Shown here in pieces: positions 9,774 to 19,034 of a stretch of DNA of 43,983 nucleotides. The position numbers and the translations under genes were made by a program. The DNA is from Clostridia bacterium (GTDB lineage Bacteria; Bacillota; Clostridia; Oscillospirales; CAG-382). The notes beneath the pieces were generated by a model. That model worked only from the letters and a program-made list of their open reading frames with translations, ran no database searches and was not told where the DNA came from. The DNA is taken from the NCBI GenBank assembly GCA_017396825.1, contig JAFQKR010000081.1, positions 1 through 43,983 of the forward strand. The letters are read 5' to 3'. Positions within the stretch are counted from its first letter, which is position 1. Every line of letters begins with the position of its first letter.

Positions 9774-10918
9774 TATTTTTTACTTCCAATACCACTCAAA
9801 TACTCGATAAGAGGCGCAAACTGCATTTCCCAAGAAATCTCAGTTGCCATTTTTCGAGCATTGCGACTACATTGCTCGTACAACGCTTTGTCGGTATACA
9901 AACGAAGCACTGCTTCCTCAAAAGCCTTTTGCTCATTATTGCTTATAACTATACCAAACTGATACTTATCATTCAGATAACGATGCTCCGGAATATCAGA
10001 CATAATAACAGGAAGCCCCGCCGCAGCGTATTCAAACAATCTGTTTGACACAGACAATTTAAAGTTCAAGCATACAGGCAAAGTTACTGCTACGCCTACA
10101 TGAGACCGTGCAGCTTCAGGGATCAGCATGGTCGGATCAACAGGGGGATAAAACAGAAAATTGTCAAGCCGTTCGTTTTTAACCTGTTCCTTCAGCTGAT
10201 GCTCAATTCCGCCGTATCCTCGTGCAGCCATTTTAATATCCGGATATTGTCTGAAGAAGTTGCAACTGTCTCTCATCATCTCCAGCCCGCGTGAATCATG
10301 CAAAATTCCATGATTAAGAACTTCAAACCCTTCGTTTTTCGTCGGCAAGTCTGTTAATACATTTTTTTGAAGAATGCAGTTTGTAATAACAAGAGGCTTT
10401 TCAATTTTATACAAGTTTTGAAAATACTCTGCTGCAGCATTACTAACACAAATCATCTTATCGCACCTTTTCACAATGCGACGTTCGGTAAACTTCATAT
10501 ATTGGTTATACAACCAATATTTATCGTAATAACGCGTTTCACAGCATATCTCGTGTGAATCGTAGATCAAACGGCACTTAAGCTTTTTCATAGCTTTATA
10601 TGCAGGTATAAGCGCATCTAAATCATTTGCATGAATTACATCCGGTTTTTCGTTTACAATCGCCTGAACAACCGCATCAATACGATATTTTTCTCTCAAT
10701 AGCTTTTTGACAATGCTTCTTTGTCTGCCGCCAAAAGCTGCATCCCTCTCCACAATAATCGTTTTACAAGGCATAGCATCAATCTTAGCCTGGTCAAAGC
10801 GTTTACACTTCATCCCCACACAAACCACTTCAATGCCCGCGTTTATATATTCGGCTACCTGTTTGGTAACTCTTGGGTCTAACCAAACAGAGTTGAGTAC
10901 AACATCACAAACCTTCAT
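9773..10918 (-). CDS. Glycosyltransferase, GT4-like (GT-B fold)
   Basis: This 381-residue protein has two Rossmann-like halves: an N-terminal acceptor half (DVIHANDLDALIPA near 96-108, SHEICCETRYYDKYW) and a C-terminal donor half with the family's FEYAAAGLPVIMSD near residue 296, where the nucleotide-sugar ribose contact E lies. It would add one sugar to the lipid-linked repeat unit on the cytoplasmic side. Donor and linkage cannot be read from the sequence. It starts 4 bp after the polymerase stop and its stop overlaps the flippase start, firmly within the operon. Confidence 0.82.
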   Translation of the reverse strand: MKVCDVVLNSVWLDPRVTKQVAEYINAGIEVVCVGMKCKRFDQAKIDAMPCKTIIVERDAAFGGRQRSIVKKLLREKYRIDAVVQAIVNEKPDVIHANDLDALIPAYKAMKKLKCRLIYDSHEICCETRYYDKYWLYNQYMKFTERRIVKRCDKMICVSNAAAEYFQNLYKIEKPLVITNCILQKNVLTDLPTKNEGFEVLNHGILHDSRGLEMMRDSCNFFRQYPDIKMAARGYGGIEHQLKEQVKNERLDNFLFYPPVDPTMLIPEAARSHVGVAVTLPVCLNFKLSVSNRLFEYAAAGLPVIMSDIPEHRYLNDKYQFGIVISNNEQKAFEEAVLRLYTDKALYEQCSRNARKMATEISWEMQFAPLIEYLSGIGSKK

Positions 10919-10922
10919 ACGT

Positions 10923-12113
10923 TTAACCTTTTCTATCCGTTAACAGTTTCCCTTTGCGATTGAGGGTAACACAATACCCCAATAAAGCGAAAAACATCCC
11001 TTCGAACAAAAACGAACTGGAAATAAACAATTTAAAAAATCCAACACACAGCAGCGTGCACAACAGAACATCTTTTTTGTTTTTCATCCACGCTTTTATT
11101 ATGATACAAGAAACAACGCCAATCAAGGCAGACCCCGCTATTATCCCAAAATCCGTCCAAAGTTCAAGAACAAAGTTGTGCGCGTAGGATTCTGTGATTA
11201 CATGATTCGCCGCCAATCCGTAGCCTATAATAGGTTTTTCAGAAATTTTGTCTAACAGCGTCTGAGTAATAGAGTCTCGTCCCTCGGACTCAAAAAAACC
11301 GCCGGAGGTAATGTAATTTAAGAATCGCGGACTCATTCCCCATACAAGTATCAAAGCTCCCAAGGCTTTTACAATCCACTGATAGAATAGCACTATCGAA
11401 ACACCAACAAAAGAGACAACCGCATACACACTTTTTCGCAGTTTCTTTCCAACGAAGAAAAACAAACAGAACATTATAAAAACGACCAACAACAAGATAG
11501 AGCCTCGGTTCCCGCACATCGCTAAAAGAACACCGCCTGCAATCCCTATCGTTATATTTATCCAATTAGGCTTTTTAAACGCATATCCGATTGCAACCAA
11601 TAATTGCGGTAATAGAATATATGCACGGGACATAAAGCCGGAATATAATACTTGTTGTGAATCATTACTATCGCTTGAAAATAAAGTATACAAAGAAAAA
11701 GCGCATATATTGACAAGGGACGAAATGTACAAAATCTTAAAATGCTTTTCCGAATCCATACGCAATCCTACAATATACAGCGGTAAAACAACCGTGAAAA
11801 AATTTACCGCAATAGACATAAGGTATTCTCGGTTTTCGGGAAAAAGCAATGTTTGCAAAAAATAAAAAATGGCACTTATAAGCAAAAACAACAAATCTTT
11901 TGGAGAAACGGCTTTAACAACATACGGGAGCGAAAGCACAAAGCAAACGAGTATAGCAATCGGAAAGTAATAATCCGCGCCTATGTTTACGTACGGTATT
12001 CTTAAAATAATAGCTCTTATGTAATTAAATACAGTATCTTGCCCCCAAAACAAAATCAAAAACAGACTAAAAAATTGTTCACTGCGGAATCGGGGAATAC
12101 GTATTTCCTTCAT
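10923..12113 (-). CDS. Wzy-like O-antigen/polysaccharide polymerase
   Basis: A 396-residue membrane protein with about 11 hydrophobic segments. The larger extracytoplasmic loop after about residue 255 contains RDSITQTLLDKISEKPIIGYGLA and ESYAHNFVLELWTDFG. The GxG-A...H-N pattern (PIIGYGLA, then HNFVLELW) is the usual mark of the O-antigen ligase/polymerase fold. It should polymerise flipped repeat units outside the membrane. This family diverges fast, so the call rests on topology, this loop motif and the neighbouring flippase. GGAG lies before the ATG. Confidence 0.78.
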   Translation of the reverse strand: MKEIRIPRFRSEQFFSLFLILFWGQDTVFNYIRAIILRIPYVNIGADYYFPIAILVCFVLSLPYVVKAVSPKDLLFLLISAIFYFLQTLLFPENREYLMSIAVNFFTVVLPLYIVGLRMDSEKHFKILYISSLVNICAFSLYTLFSSDSNDSQQVLYSGFMSRAYILLPQLLVAIGYAFKKPNWINITIGIAGGVLLAMCGNRGSILLLVVFIMFCLFFFVGKKLRKSVYAVVSFVGVSIVLFYQWIVKALGALILVWGMSPRFLNYITSGGFFESEGRDSITQTLLDKISEKPIIGYGLAANHVITESYAHNFVLELWTDFGIIAGSALIGVVSCIIIKAWMKNKKDVLLCTLLCVGFFKLFISSSFLFEGMFFALLGYCVTLNRKGKLLTDRKG

Positions 12114-12146
12114 GATGTTAATCTCCTATTTCCCATGAAAAAACGA

Positions 12147-13079
12147 TCAAGTATGATAATAAGCCTTATCTCTTTTATTCACTAGCTTTATTGATATACA
12201 ACTTGGAAGCAATAGAGCTATCAAAGTTACGATGTATTTTTTGGGGCGAAGCAACCGAACATTCAAGCCCATAAATTTTTTCCATGCATTCTTTTTATCT
12301 TTATTGAGAATTCTCATACGAACAGCAGACTGCTTTCTCTGTTCCAAAAGCTTTCGCAAATAATGCTTTTTTTCATCAGAAACCTTTTCTGATGCCATAA
12401 TGGAGCTTACTCTGCTTAAAAAAACCCAATCCTCAACAAATGTTTTTGATGCAGTTGCTCTACTGTTTTCTCGAACATAAACCGTAGTGATTTCTCCTGA
12501 AATAGCTGCAGAAAAATATGAAAACATACGATACCACATATCATCGTCTTCACTGTTTTTGACACCAACCTCAAACAAACCTGCTGTATCAAAAACACTT
12601 CTCTTACAAGCGACACAATTGGTATTCATAAAATATCCATAATCCCAAATCTGCTTGAACACATTGTCGCTTTGAACGTCTTCCGCAACAGGGCAGCCTT
12701 TTTTTATTGTATTACCATCGTGGAGAAGAATCTCGTAACCGGTAAGATACAAGTTACACTCGGGGAAACGGCAAGCTAAGCGAGAAACCACTTCCAGATG
12801 ATTAGTTTTCCATAAATCATCTGCATCAAGAAAACAAACGTATTCCCCTTTTGCGTTCTGAATACCGGCATTACGAGCAGAGGAGACTCCGCCGTTTTCT
12901 TTATAAATATAACGAATTCTATCGTCCTTTATCGACTCAACAACGGAACGTGTATTATCCTTTGAACCGTCGTCTATTACGATTATCTCAAAATCTCCAA
13001 CTGTTTGTGAAAGAACGCTTTCTATCGCGTTTTTGACAAATAATTCTGCATTATACGCTGGAATGATTACAGAAAACAT
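12147..13079 (-). CDS. Glycosyltransferase family 2 (GT-A)
   Basis: This 310-residue protein begins MFSVIIPAYNAELFVKNAI and shows the family's order: nucleotide motif VIDDGSKDNT near 35-44, ENGGVSSARNAGIQNAKG near 61-78, and the metal-binding DxD-type FLDADD near 83-88. The C-terminal third is basic and hydrophobic (KKYIVTLIALLLP), a likely membrane contact. I chose the ATG at 13079, which is 8 bases after GGAGG; an ATG two codons earlier (13085) is too close to it. Donor sugar is unknown. Confidence 0.85.
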   Translation of the reverse strand: MFSVIIPAYNAELFVKNAIESVLSQTVGDFEIIVIDDGSKDNTRSVVESIKDDRIRYIYKENGGVSSARNAGIQNAKGEYVCFLDADDLWKTNHLEVVSRLACRFPECNLYLTGYEILLHDGNTIKKGCPVAEDVQSDNVFKQIWDYGYFMNTNCVACKRSVFDTAGLFEVGVKNSEDDDMWYRMFSYFSAAISGEITTVYVRENSRATASKTFVEDWVFLSRVSSIMASEKVSDEKKHYLRKLLEQRKQSAVRMRILNKDKKNAWKKFMGLNVRLLRPKKYIVTLIALLLPSCISIKLVNKRDKAYYHT

Positions 13080-13107
13080 TCTCATTTCCTCCCGGTGGCA
13101 ATTGAGC

Positions 13108-13899
13108 TTATCCGATTTTACCTTTTGCGTGTTTTATACCTTTTTTCATTTGGCTAAGAGCCTTTCGCCAGCCATATTCAGAATATTTCTTGCGATGCTT
13201 TATGCAGTGATACATTGCAATAGCACTACACATGCTTTTGTTAAGGAGATAAAAAAGAACTCCCTTATCGAAAAAAAATTTGTCACTGTATCCGCTAAAC
13301 CACGTTGACGGTCCATGATCTAAAACGCCAATTATCCCCTTGCAAGAATATATTTTCAGTTTTTTCCTGAGGCAATCTTGTAAAAAAAGAGAGTCCTCTC
13401 CGCAACTATATTTCGCTCCTCCACCAAAGTCCTGATGAAAAAAAACGTTAGCAAACCTTAGCTTTTCTCTACGGGCAGAGATACAATACGTACCATACTT
13501 CATTGCGCCTTTTTTGCCAACGCGTCCCTCTTTTGTTACTCTTTCGTAAAACTCCGCATCGCCGCGTCTCATTTTGAAATTAAAAATGACAATATCAGCT
13601 TCGGGATGAGCCTTGTAATATTCGGTGATAACCGTTTCGTAATTATCACAGTAAACAACATCATCGTCTGCAAACAACACGATATCTTCAGTAGCACGCA
13701 TCAAGGCATTGTTTCTGTTTAAGCCAACCCCTTTTTCGTTAAAGGATAGCCAACGTATTTTCCTTCCGTTGTGAGCAAAATCAAGAAACTCGTTACGCTC
13801 GCATTGATTGCAGACAATGGCGTCTGTTTGAATATTCATTTTATCCAACAAAGAACAATCCTTTTGGTTCATTGTTGCAACTAATACCTGCACCGCCAT
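13108..13899 (-). CDS. GT-A fold glycosyltransferase-like protein
   Basis: The protein (263 residues) looks like a divergent family 2 glycosyltransferase: VLVATMNQKDCSLL at the N-terminus, NEKGVGLNRNNALMRATED near 54-72 and the acidic metal site LFADDDVVYCD near 75-85. Near 165-172 there is GEDSLFLQD, matching the usual ED catalytic-base motif. It is shorter than its neighbour and ends in a lysine-rich tail (KKGIKHAKGKIG). The ribosome site AGGAGA sits before the ATG. A large hairpin separates it from the upstream secreted protein gene, so its expression may differ from that gene's. Confidence 0.72.
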   Translation of the reverse strand: MAVQVLVATMNQKDCSLLDKMNIQTDAIVCNQCERNEFLDFAHNGRKIRWLSFNEKGVGLNRNNALMRATEDIVLFADDDVVYCDNYETVITEYYKAHPEADIVIFNFKMRRGDAEFYERVTKEGRVGKKGAMKYGTYCISARREKLRFANVFFHQDFGGGAKYSCGEDSLFLQDCLRKKLKIYSCKGIIGVLDHGPSTWFSGYSDKFFFDKGVLFYLLNKSMCSAIAMYHCIKHRKKYSEYGWRKALSQMKKGIKHAKGKIG

Positions 13900-13918
13900 C
13901 TCTATCTCCTATGGTACT

Positions 13919-13965
13919 ATGCCGACCATCCGTTTTCGAGCAAACCGAAAACGAACGGTCGGCAT
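13919..13965 (-). terminator. Large two-part hairpin between the secreted glycosidase gene and downstream genes
   Basis: ATGCCGACC pairs with GGTCGGCAT and, further in, CGTTTTCG pairs with CGAAAACG. On the minus strand there is no T-run after it, while on the plus strand ATATTTTATTT follows. It could be a weak terminator, an mRNA-stabilising end for the long gene, or a processing site. Confidence 0.45.
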
Positions 13966-14006
13966 ATTTTATTTAGTTATTATGAGGTTATACTATCACA
14001 CAACAA

Positions 14007-14846
14007 TTACTTGATCATCTTACCAGTTTCGTCAAAGTAATAATAAGTTGCGGGAAGCAAATTGTTAGTTCTGCTTACCCAATACTTACCAACAGCAATA
14101 ACGCCGCCGCTTCTTGCATAGTAATAGTCACCATCTATCTGTATCAAGCCTGCTGCTGTCTTTACGTCATCAACAAAGTAGTACAGAACGCCATTTTCTT
14201 CATACACACCGTTCTTAGGAACGATCATACAACCATTTTCATCGAAGTTATAGTAACCGCTGGGCAACAAATCGTTGGTTCTGCTTATCCAATACTTGCC
14301 AACAGCAAGCACACCACCACTTCTTGCATAATAATAATCACCATTGATTACTATAAGACCTGCAGCGGTTCTTGCACCATCAACGTAGTAGTACAATGCG
14401 CCGTCTTCCTCATAGATACCGTTCTTGATATCCATGCGAGAAGTTACTTCATCAAAGAAGTAGAACCCTGCGGGAAGCAAATCGTTGGTTCTGCTTACCC
14501 AGTACTTACCGGTCTTACAAACGCCGCCTGTGCTTGCATAGTAGTAATAACCGTCTATCTTGATAAGACCTGCAGCGGTTCTTGCACCATCAACGTAATA
14601 GTAGTTTACGCCGTCTTCGTTGTATATACCATTCTTGATGTCCATACGTGCAGTGGTCTCGTCGAAGAAGTAGTAGCCTGCGGGAAGCAAATTGTTGGTT
14701 CTGCTTACCCAGTACTTACCGGTCTTACAAACGCCGCCTGTGCTTGCATAGTAGTAATAACCGTCTATCTTTATAAGACCTGCAGCGGTTCTTATACCGT
14801 CTTCATAGTAATACACAGATCCGCATTCATCATAGACGCCGTTCTT
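14007..14846 (-). repeat. Four in-frame tandem repeats of exactly 210 bp
   Basis: Units start at 14846, 14636, 14426 and 14216, each 210 bp. Each begins KNG(V/I)Y and contains AAGLI, GKYW(V/I)SRTN and LLP. DNA identity between the two upstream units is high over long stretches. The exact period suggests recent unequal recombination. The units resemble, but are longer than, choline-binding-type wall repeats. Confidence 0.9.
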
Positions 14847-17800
14847 TGCATCACGAACGATGGTAGCAAAGCCCTTAGATACAGCGTAATCGTGTGCATA
14901 GGTACCTTCTGCTACATCGAGAGTTACATCAGTACTGTTATAGAAAGCGTTCTTGTCAATGCTATTGGTTATATCAGGAATTATTACGGTTAAATTCTTA
15001 CAGTAACCAAAAGAACTGTTGCCAAGAGTCAGAAGACCCTCAGGGAGAACCACTCTTCTCAAAGCGCGAGCGTAATGGAAGGTGGAATAACCGATGGACT
15101 CAACTGCGCTTCCGCTTTCGAATTCTACTGCAGCAAGGTTATACATGTGAGAGAACAAATGGCTGCCCAAAGATGTAATGTCCTTACCGATAACTATCTT
15201 CTTAACGTCATCACGATTGTTGTTCCATGCCATCTGACCTCTGTAACTATAAGTGAAAGTATCGCCAGAGCCGGAAAGGGTTAAAGTGCCGTCCTTGGTA
15301 AGAACGAACTCTACGTTCTCGCCTGCCCAACCTGCAAGCACGATATCAGTGTTGGTGCTACTTGCATACTGACCCTTTTCGAACACGCAGGAATAACCGC
15401 CAACAGTATAAGTGCCTTCGAATGCATAACCGTCATCGTCGAAGTAGTAAGCAACTTCGGAAAGTCTCTGGTAACCGGTCTGAGGAACGTTGGAAAGTAT
15501 ATACATATACTTGCCATCAGCTGTAGTGAAGAAACCGGTGTAGTCTTCCTTAGAGAGATATACGCCGTCTTCATCAAAGATGCAAAGAACACCGTCAATC
15601 AAATTCTTGCCTATGAACTTAACGCCGTTCTGATAATAATAAGTCTTAACGCCGTCTACTTCAATCCAGCCTTCAGCGATAACGCCGTCTATGTAGGTAA
15701 CACCGTCAAGCTCGCCGTTAAAGAGATCGCCGCAAGTGCACTTAAGAACGCCGTCAACAACCTCGTAAGCGTGTCCTTCAGCCTTAACAATATCGCCCCA
15801 GTCAACTACGGAGCCGCAAACGTCGCAGTAAGTTCTGCCTGTATAACCATCGGTCAAGCAGGAAACTTCCTTATCTTCTACGTCAACAGCGGTATGGGAG
15901 TGCCAGCCGGAAGGAGCTACGGAAGCGGTCAAAGCAGTTTCTACGTTGATAGCACCGTCAAATGTACCGGTAGTACCGTCAGCAAAGGTCACAAGGCCCT
16001 TGCGAACATCTGCCTTTACATAAACCAAAGGATAGCTGTTGCCACCGATTTCGCTGGAAGCAAAGCCTGCGCCCTCAGCATCCCAAGACCATACGCGTAC
16101 GGGGATGCTAACCAAGGTTGCAGCGCCTATAGCAACATCGCCTACCTTAGTTACAGTAACAGTAGCAACGTTATTATTGTTGTTGAGAGAATAAGTTGCT
16201 TCGAAACCATCAGCAACGATCATGTGATCCAACTCCCAAGCATTGGCAAAGTTGAGATACATATCGAAAGCAAGGGAGTCAATAGTCTCAAGAGCATTAG
16301 CCTTGATGTCTACATAGTAAACAGAATCATACTGAGGAAGATTATTGAGGTCATTGTGACCGGTCACGGTGATGGGAGCAGTACCCTCAACTGTAAAGGT
16401 CTGGCTCTTCTTCATTACGTTACCCATATTATCGGAGATCTCAAAGGTAACAGTATGTGCGCCGGGAGTCAAAGTTACATCGGGGCTGCTGATGGTAGAA
16501 CCGTTGCTGGAAACACCACTCAGAGCAACACCGTCCACATATATCTTAGCAGAATCCAAATTCAAACCGGAAGCGTTGCTGGCAGCATAGTCAGCTACCT
16601 TTGCGGTGAAGGATCTGATGGTAGTGCCGCTGACACTCACCTGAAGATCACTGATTACAGGTGCATTTCTGTCATCAACTGCATCACTGTAGTCCAAAGT
16701 GATATCATCAAAGTAGAACACGGCGTTGAAGGGTTCCTTAGACTGTGTATAGAAACGTATGAACTGAGGTTCTCTTCTGTCGCTAGTAGATGTATAAGGA
16801 TTCTGGATTGCTACATAGTTATAAGGAGTCAAATCCATGTAACAGTAAACCCAACGATCCTCAGGAATATCTGCCTCGGAGCACTTGGTCAAGGTCTTGC
16901 CGTTGCACTCAAGAACCAGGTGTGTGTTCTTACGGGCAAAGCTGGTGGAGGAAGAACCGCAATACAGCTCAGTCTGCATAGCCAAATTGTGGCCGGGAGC
17001 AAGTTCTTCGGGAATGTAGATCCACATACCAAGTTTAGTGGCGTTTTGACCGTTGGCAGTATCGCGAAGTACGGTCTGGCCGCCAACATTAAAGAACATA
17101 TTGTAAGCCCACTGACCGAAGTCGCCGCTATGGGTATAGTCAAGCTCTACGCCCAATGCGTACTTGCCATTCCTCACCTTGCCATTCTCTGCGGTTGCCA
17201 AGAAGGTAGTGGAGTCATTACCTTTGGATAAGTTACCCGCATAGGGATTGGCATCAAAAATAGGAGAGTCGGGGTTATTGATGGTTGCCCATTCCTTAAG
17301 TTGTTCTATACCAAGCCATTGAGAAATGTCACCGTCTTCGAAGTTGTAAAGAATTTCAGAGCCTTTACCAAACGCGATATCCAGAGTAGTAGTACCGAGG
17401 TCCGCATACTTATATGTTGCGGAAACCTTTACGCCGGTCTTGGATGTATCGTTGGTTGCAACAAAGTTAAATCCATCTCTGGTACCTGCGCTTTCATCAG
17501 ACACATACCACTCAAAGTCATCAGCATCAAAAGATACTTCAAACTCACCGTACATAGCCTTGATGTCCAAAACAATGCTCTTGCCGTAAGGAATAACTGT
17601 GCTGGCCTGCGCAAAAGCTACTGTTTCGGGGTTAATAATATGAATAACCTTGGAGCCAACAACCTTGCCGTTGCAGAGCAGCTGGATAGTCACATCACCT
17701 GTCTTGCCGTTGGAGGTAAATATGCCATTGGCAACAGAACCGAAGCTGGAATCTTCCAAAGCCCAGATTGCATCAGCGGGAATCTCTGCTTCTGCACCAG

Positions 17801-18869
17801 AGAAGTCACGGCCGATCGCCTCTATCTCAACCACAGAATTGGGAACATAATAATCATTCTTTGAGGTAAGATAAGCATTGTCAAACTCACCGGTGGAAGG
17901 AGCGGTAGAGATAAAGATTATACCGTGGGTGTTCTGACGCAAAGCACCATCACAAGGAGAGCAGTTAACGGTAAGCTCTTCACCGGGACGCTGAGACATA
18001 AAGGTAGAGGAGCCGCCGCCGTCACAGTTTGCCGCATACACACAGCCTGCAGCAATCATAACTTCAGCGCACTCATACATATTCATACCCAAAGAGTAGG
18101 GTGCCTGACGGCCATCATTCATCATGATAACGATAGAACCGTCAGCCTTAACACCAACTACAGAACGAGCTGCGGTATCGGTGCCGTGAGAAGGTTTACT
18201 CTGATTAACACCGTCTTTAACGATATAACCGGAGGAGCAAGGAATAACCTGATCTTCCCAACCGTTGAGGTTTGCAGTACCGGTAACGGTTCTCATCTCA
18301 ACCTTGGGAATGCTGTCGGGTCTGGTTTCGCCGGCATCGTTTGTATCCTTGTGAATAACGATACAGGTGGGGAAACCTACGGAGTGATCAAAATAAATCT
18401 CTCCGTCAACCATCATAAAGCCAAGAGGCTCGTTAACGCGGGAAGGATCCTGCGCGTAAGCAGCAGAATTGTACCAGCTGAGGCAGGTGTTCATTGCACC
18501 AACAACATTTTCTCCCCATTCATTCTCGATAAATGCAGCGTGTTCGGGAATGGTGGAAATAGCATAGTTGCTGGTATCCATTTTGGTGTAACTGCTGATA
18601 ACTCTTGTATAAGAGTTAGATATATCAGCTTCCATCAAATGGATAACCTGACGTCTGTCACCCGACTCGTTGTTAAGAACGATTTCGGATTCCTTGATAC
18701 CGGGAGCAATGTCCCAGTCTTTTTTGCTGATGATGTCGTAATAATCATCGCTGGACGCTGACTCGTTATGAGCATAATCATATGCCGCAAACGCAGCCAT
18801 AGGCATAACGCTTACCATCATCATTACGACAAGCGCAAATGCCAAAAACCTTGTGAAAGTTTTCTCCAT
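14007..18869 (-). CDS. Large secreted phosphodiester glycosidase (NAGPA-type) with Ig-like, LRR and C-terminal repeats
   Basis: A 1620-residue surface protein. Residues 1-29 are a signal peptide ending AAFAA. About 60-325 is a phosphodiester glycosidase domain (DUF2233, the fold of the mammalian uncovering enzyme), marked by SLGMNMYECAEVM and NCDGGGSSTF near 283, which should cleave sugar-1-phosphate diesters. Then come Ig-like regions (about 330-500), a jelly-roll-like region with YFDDITLDYSD (about 505-700), another Ig-like region, a cohesin-like beta region (about 805-960), a CxxC-rich stretch (about 985-1050), BspA-type leucine-rich repeats (about 1195-1320), and four 70-residue aromatic repeats (1342-1620) likely to bind the wall or glycan. 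AAAGGAG precedes the ATG. It sits inside the polysaccharide operon next to licD, suggesting that its target is a phosphodiester in the polymer. Middle domain borders are approximate. Confidence 0.85.
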   Translation of the reverse strand: MEKTFTRFLAFALVVMMMVSVMPMAAFAAYDYAHNESASSDDYYDIISKKDWDIAPGIKESEIVLNNESGDRRQVIHLMEADISNSYTRVISSYTKMDTSNYAISTIPEHAAFIENEWGENVVGAMNTCLSWYNSAAYAQDPSRVNEPLGFMMVDGEIYFDHSVGFPTCIVIHKDTNDAGETRPDSIPKVEMRTVTGTANLNGWEDQVIPCSSGYIVKDGVNQSKPSHGTDTAARSVVGVKADGSIVIMMNDGRQAPYSLGMNMYECAEVMIAAGCVYAANCDGGGSSTFMSQRPGEELTVNCSPCDGALRQNTHGIIFISTAPSTGEFDNAYLTSKNDYYVPNSVVEIEAIGRDFSGAEAEIPADAIWALEDSSFGSVANGIFTSNGKTGDVTIQLLCNGKVVGSKVIHIINPETVAFAQASTVIPYGKSIVLDIKAMYGEFEVSFDADDFEWYVSDESAGTRDGFNFVATNDTSKTGVKVSATYKYADLGTTTLDIAFGKGSEILYNFEDGDISQWLGIEQLKEWATINNPDSPIFDANPYAGNLSKGNDSTTFLATAENGKVRNGKYALGVELDYTHSGDFGQWAYNMFFNVGGQTVLRDTANGQNATKLGMWIYIPEELAPGHNLAMQTELYCGSSSTSFARKNTHLVLECNGKTLTKCSEADIPEDRWVYCYMDLTPYNYVAIQNPYTSTSDRREPQFIRFYTQSKEPFNAVFYFDDITLDYSDAVDDRNAPVISDLQVSVSGTTIRSFTAKVADYAASNASGLNLDSAKIYVDGVALSGVSSNGSTISSPDVTLTPGAHTVTFEISDNMGNVMKKSQTFTVEGTAPITVTGHNDLNNLPQYDSVYYVDIKANALETIDSLAFDMYLNFANAWELDHMIVADGFEATYSLNNNNNVATVTVTKVGDVAIGAATLVSIPVRVWSWDAEGAGFASSEIGGNSYPLVYVKADVRKGLVTFADGTTGTFDGAINVETALTASVAPSGWHSHTAVDVEDKEVSCLTDGYTGRTYCDVCGSVVDWGDIVKAEGHAYEVVDGVLKCTCGDLFNGELDGVTYIDGVIAEGWIEVDGVKTYYYQNGVKFIGKNLIDGVLCIFDEDGVYLSKEDYTGFFTTADGKYMYILSNVPQTGYQRLSEVAYYFDDDGYAFEGTYTVGGYSCVFEKGQYASSTNTDIVLAGWAGENVEFVLTKDGTLTLSGSGDTFTYSYRGQMAWNNNRDDVKKIVIGKDITSLGSHLFSHMYNLAAVEFESGSAVESIGYSTFHYARALRRVVLPEGLLTLGNSSFGYCKNLTVIIPDITNSIDKNAFYNSTDVTLDVAEGTYAHDYAVSKGFATIVRDAKNGVYDECGSVYYYEDGIRTAAGLIKIDGYYYYASTGGVCKTGKYWVSRTNNLLPAGYYFFDETTARMDIKNGIYNEDGVNYYYVDGARTAAGLIKIDGYYYYASTGGVCKTGKYWVSRTNDLLPAGFYFFDEVTSRMDIKNGIYEEDGALYYYVDGARTAAGLIVINGDYYYARSGGVLAVGKYWISRTNDLLPSGYYNFDENGCMIVPKNGVYEENGVLYYFVDDVKTAAGLIQIDGDYYYARSGGVIAVGKYWVSRTNNLLPATYYYFDETGKMIK

Positions 18870-19034
18870 TTTTTAAACTCCTTTTTTATTTTTCTTCGGC
18901 TTAAATTGTATTTACTTAATGGAGCTGCCAAAGATTTTCTCCAATAAGCGGGGTCGCGACATGGATAAGAGTATTCCTTTCGCTCCTTTCTTAAATATTA
19001 TCTATCTTTATCCAATTAATGATTAGATACCGTG

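Noticed and set aside
14007..14846. CRISPR-like periodic repeat
   Set aside because: The 210-bp period is in frame and codes for a conserved protein repeat; there are no short repeats with unique spacers.
15771..17231. Long open frame on the plus strand inside the secreted glycosidase gene
   Set aside because: It is antisense to a protein with clear domains and repeats, has no family signature and no convincing ribosome site. It is open only because of the codon use of the opposite strand.
18870..19034. Riboswitch or internal promoter before the large secreted protein gene
   Set aside because: The 165-bp gap was read on both strands. I found no consensus hexamers with 16-18 nt spacing and no known riboswitch core, only a good ribosome site.
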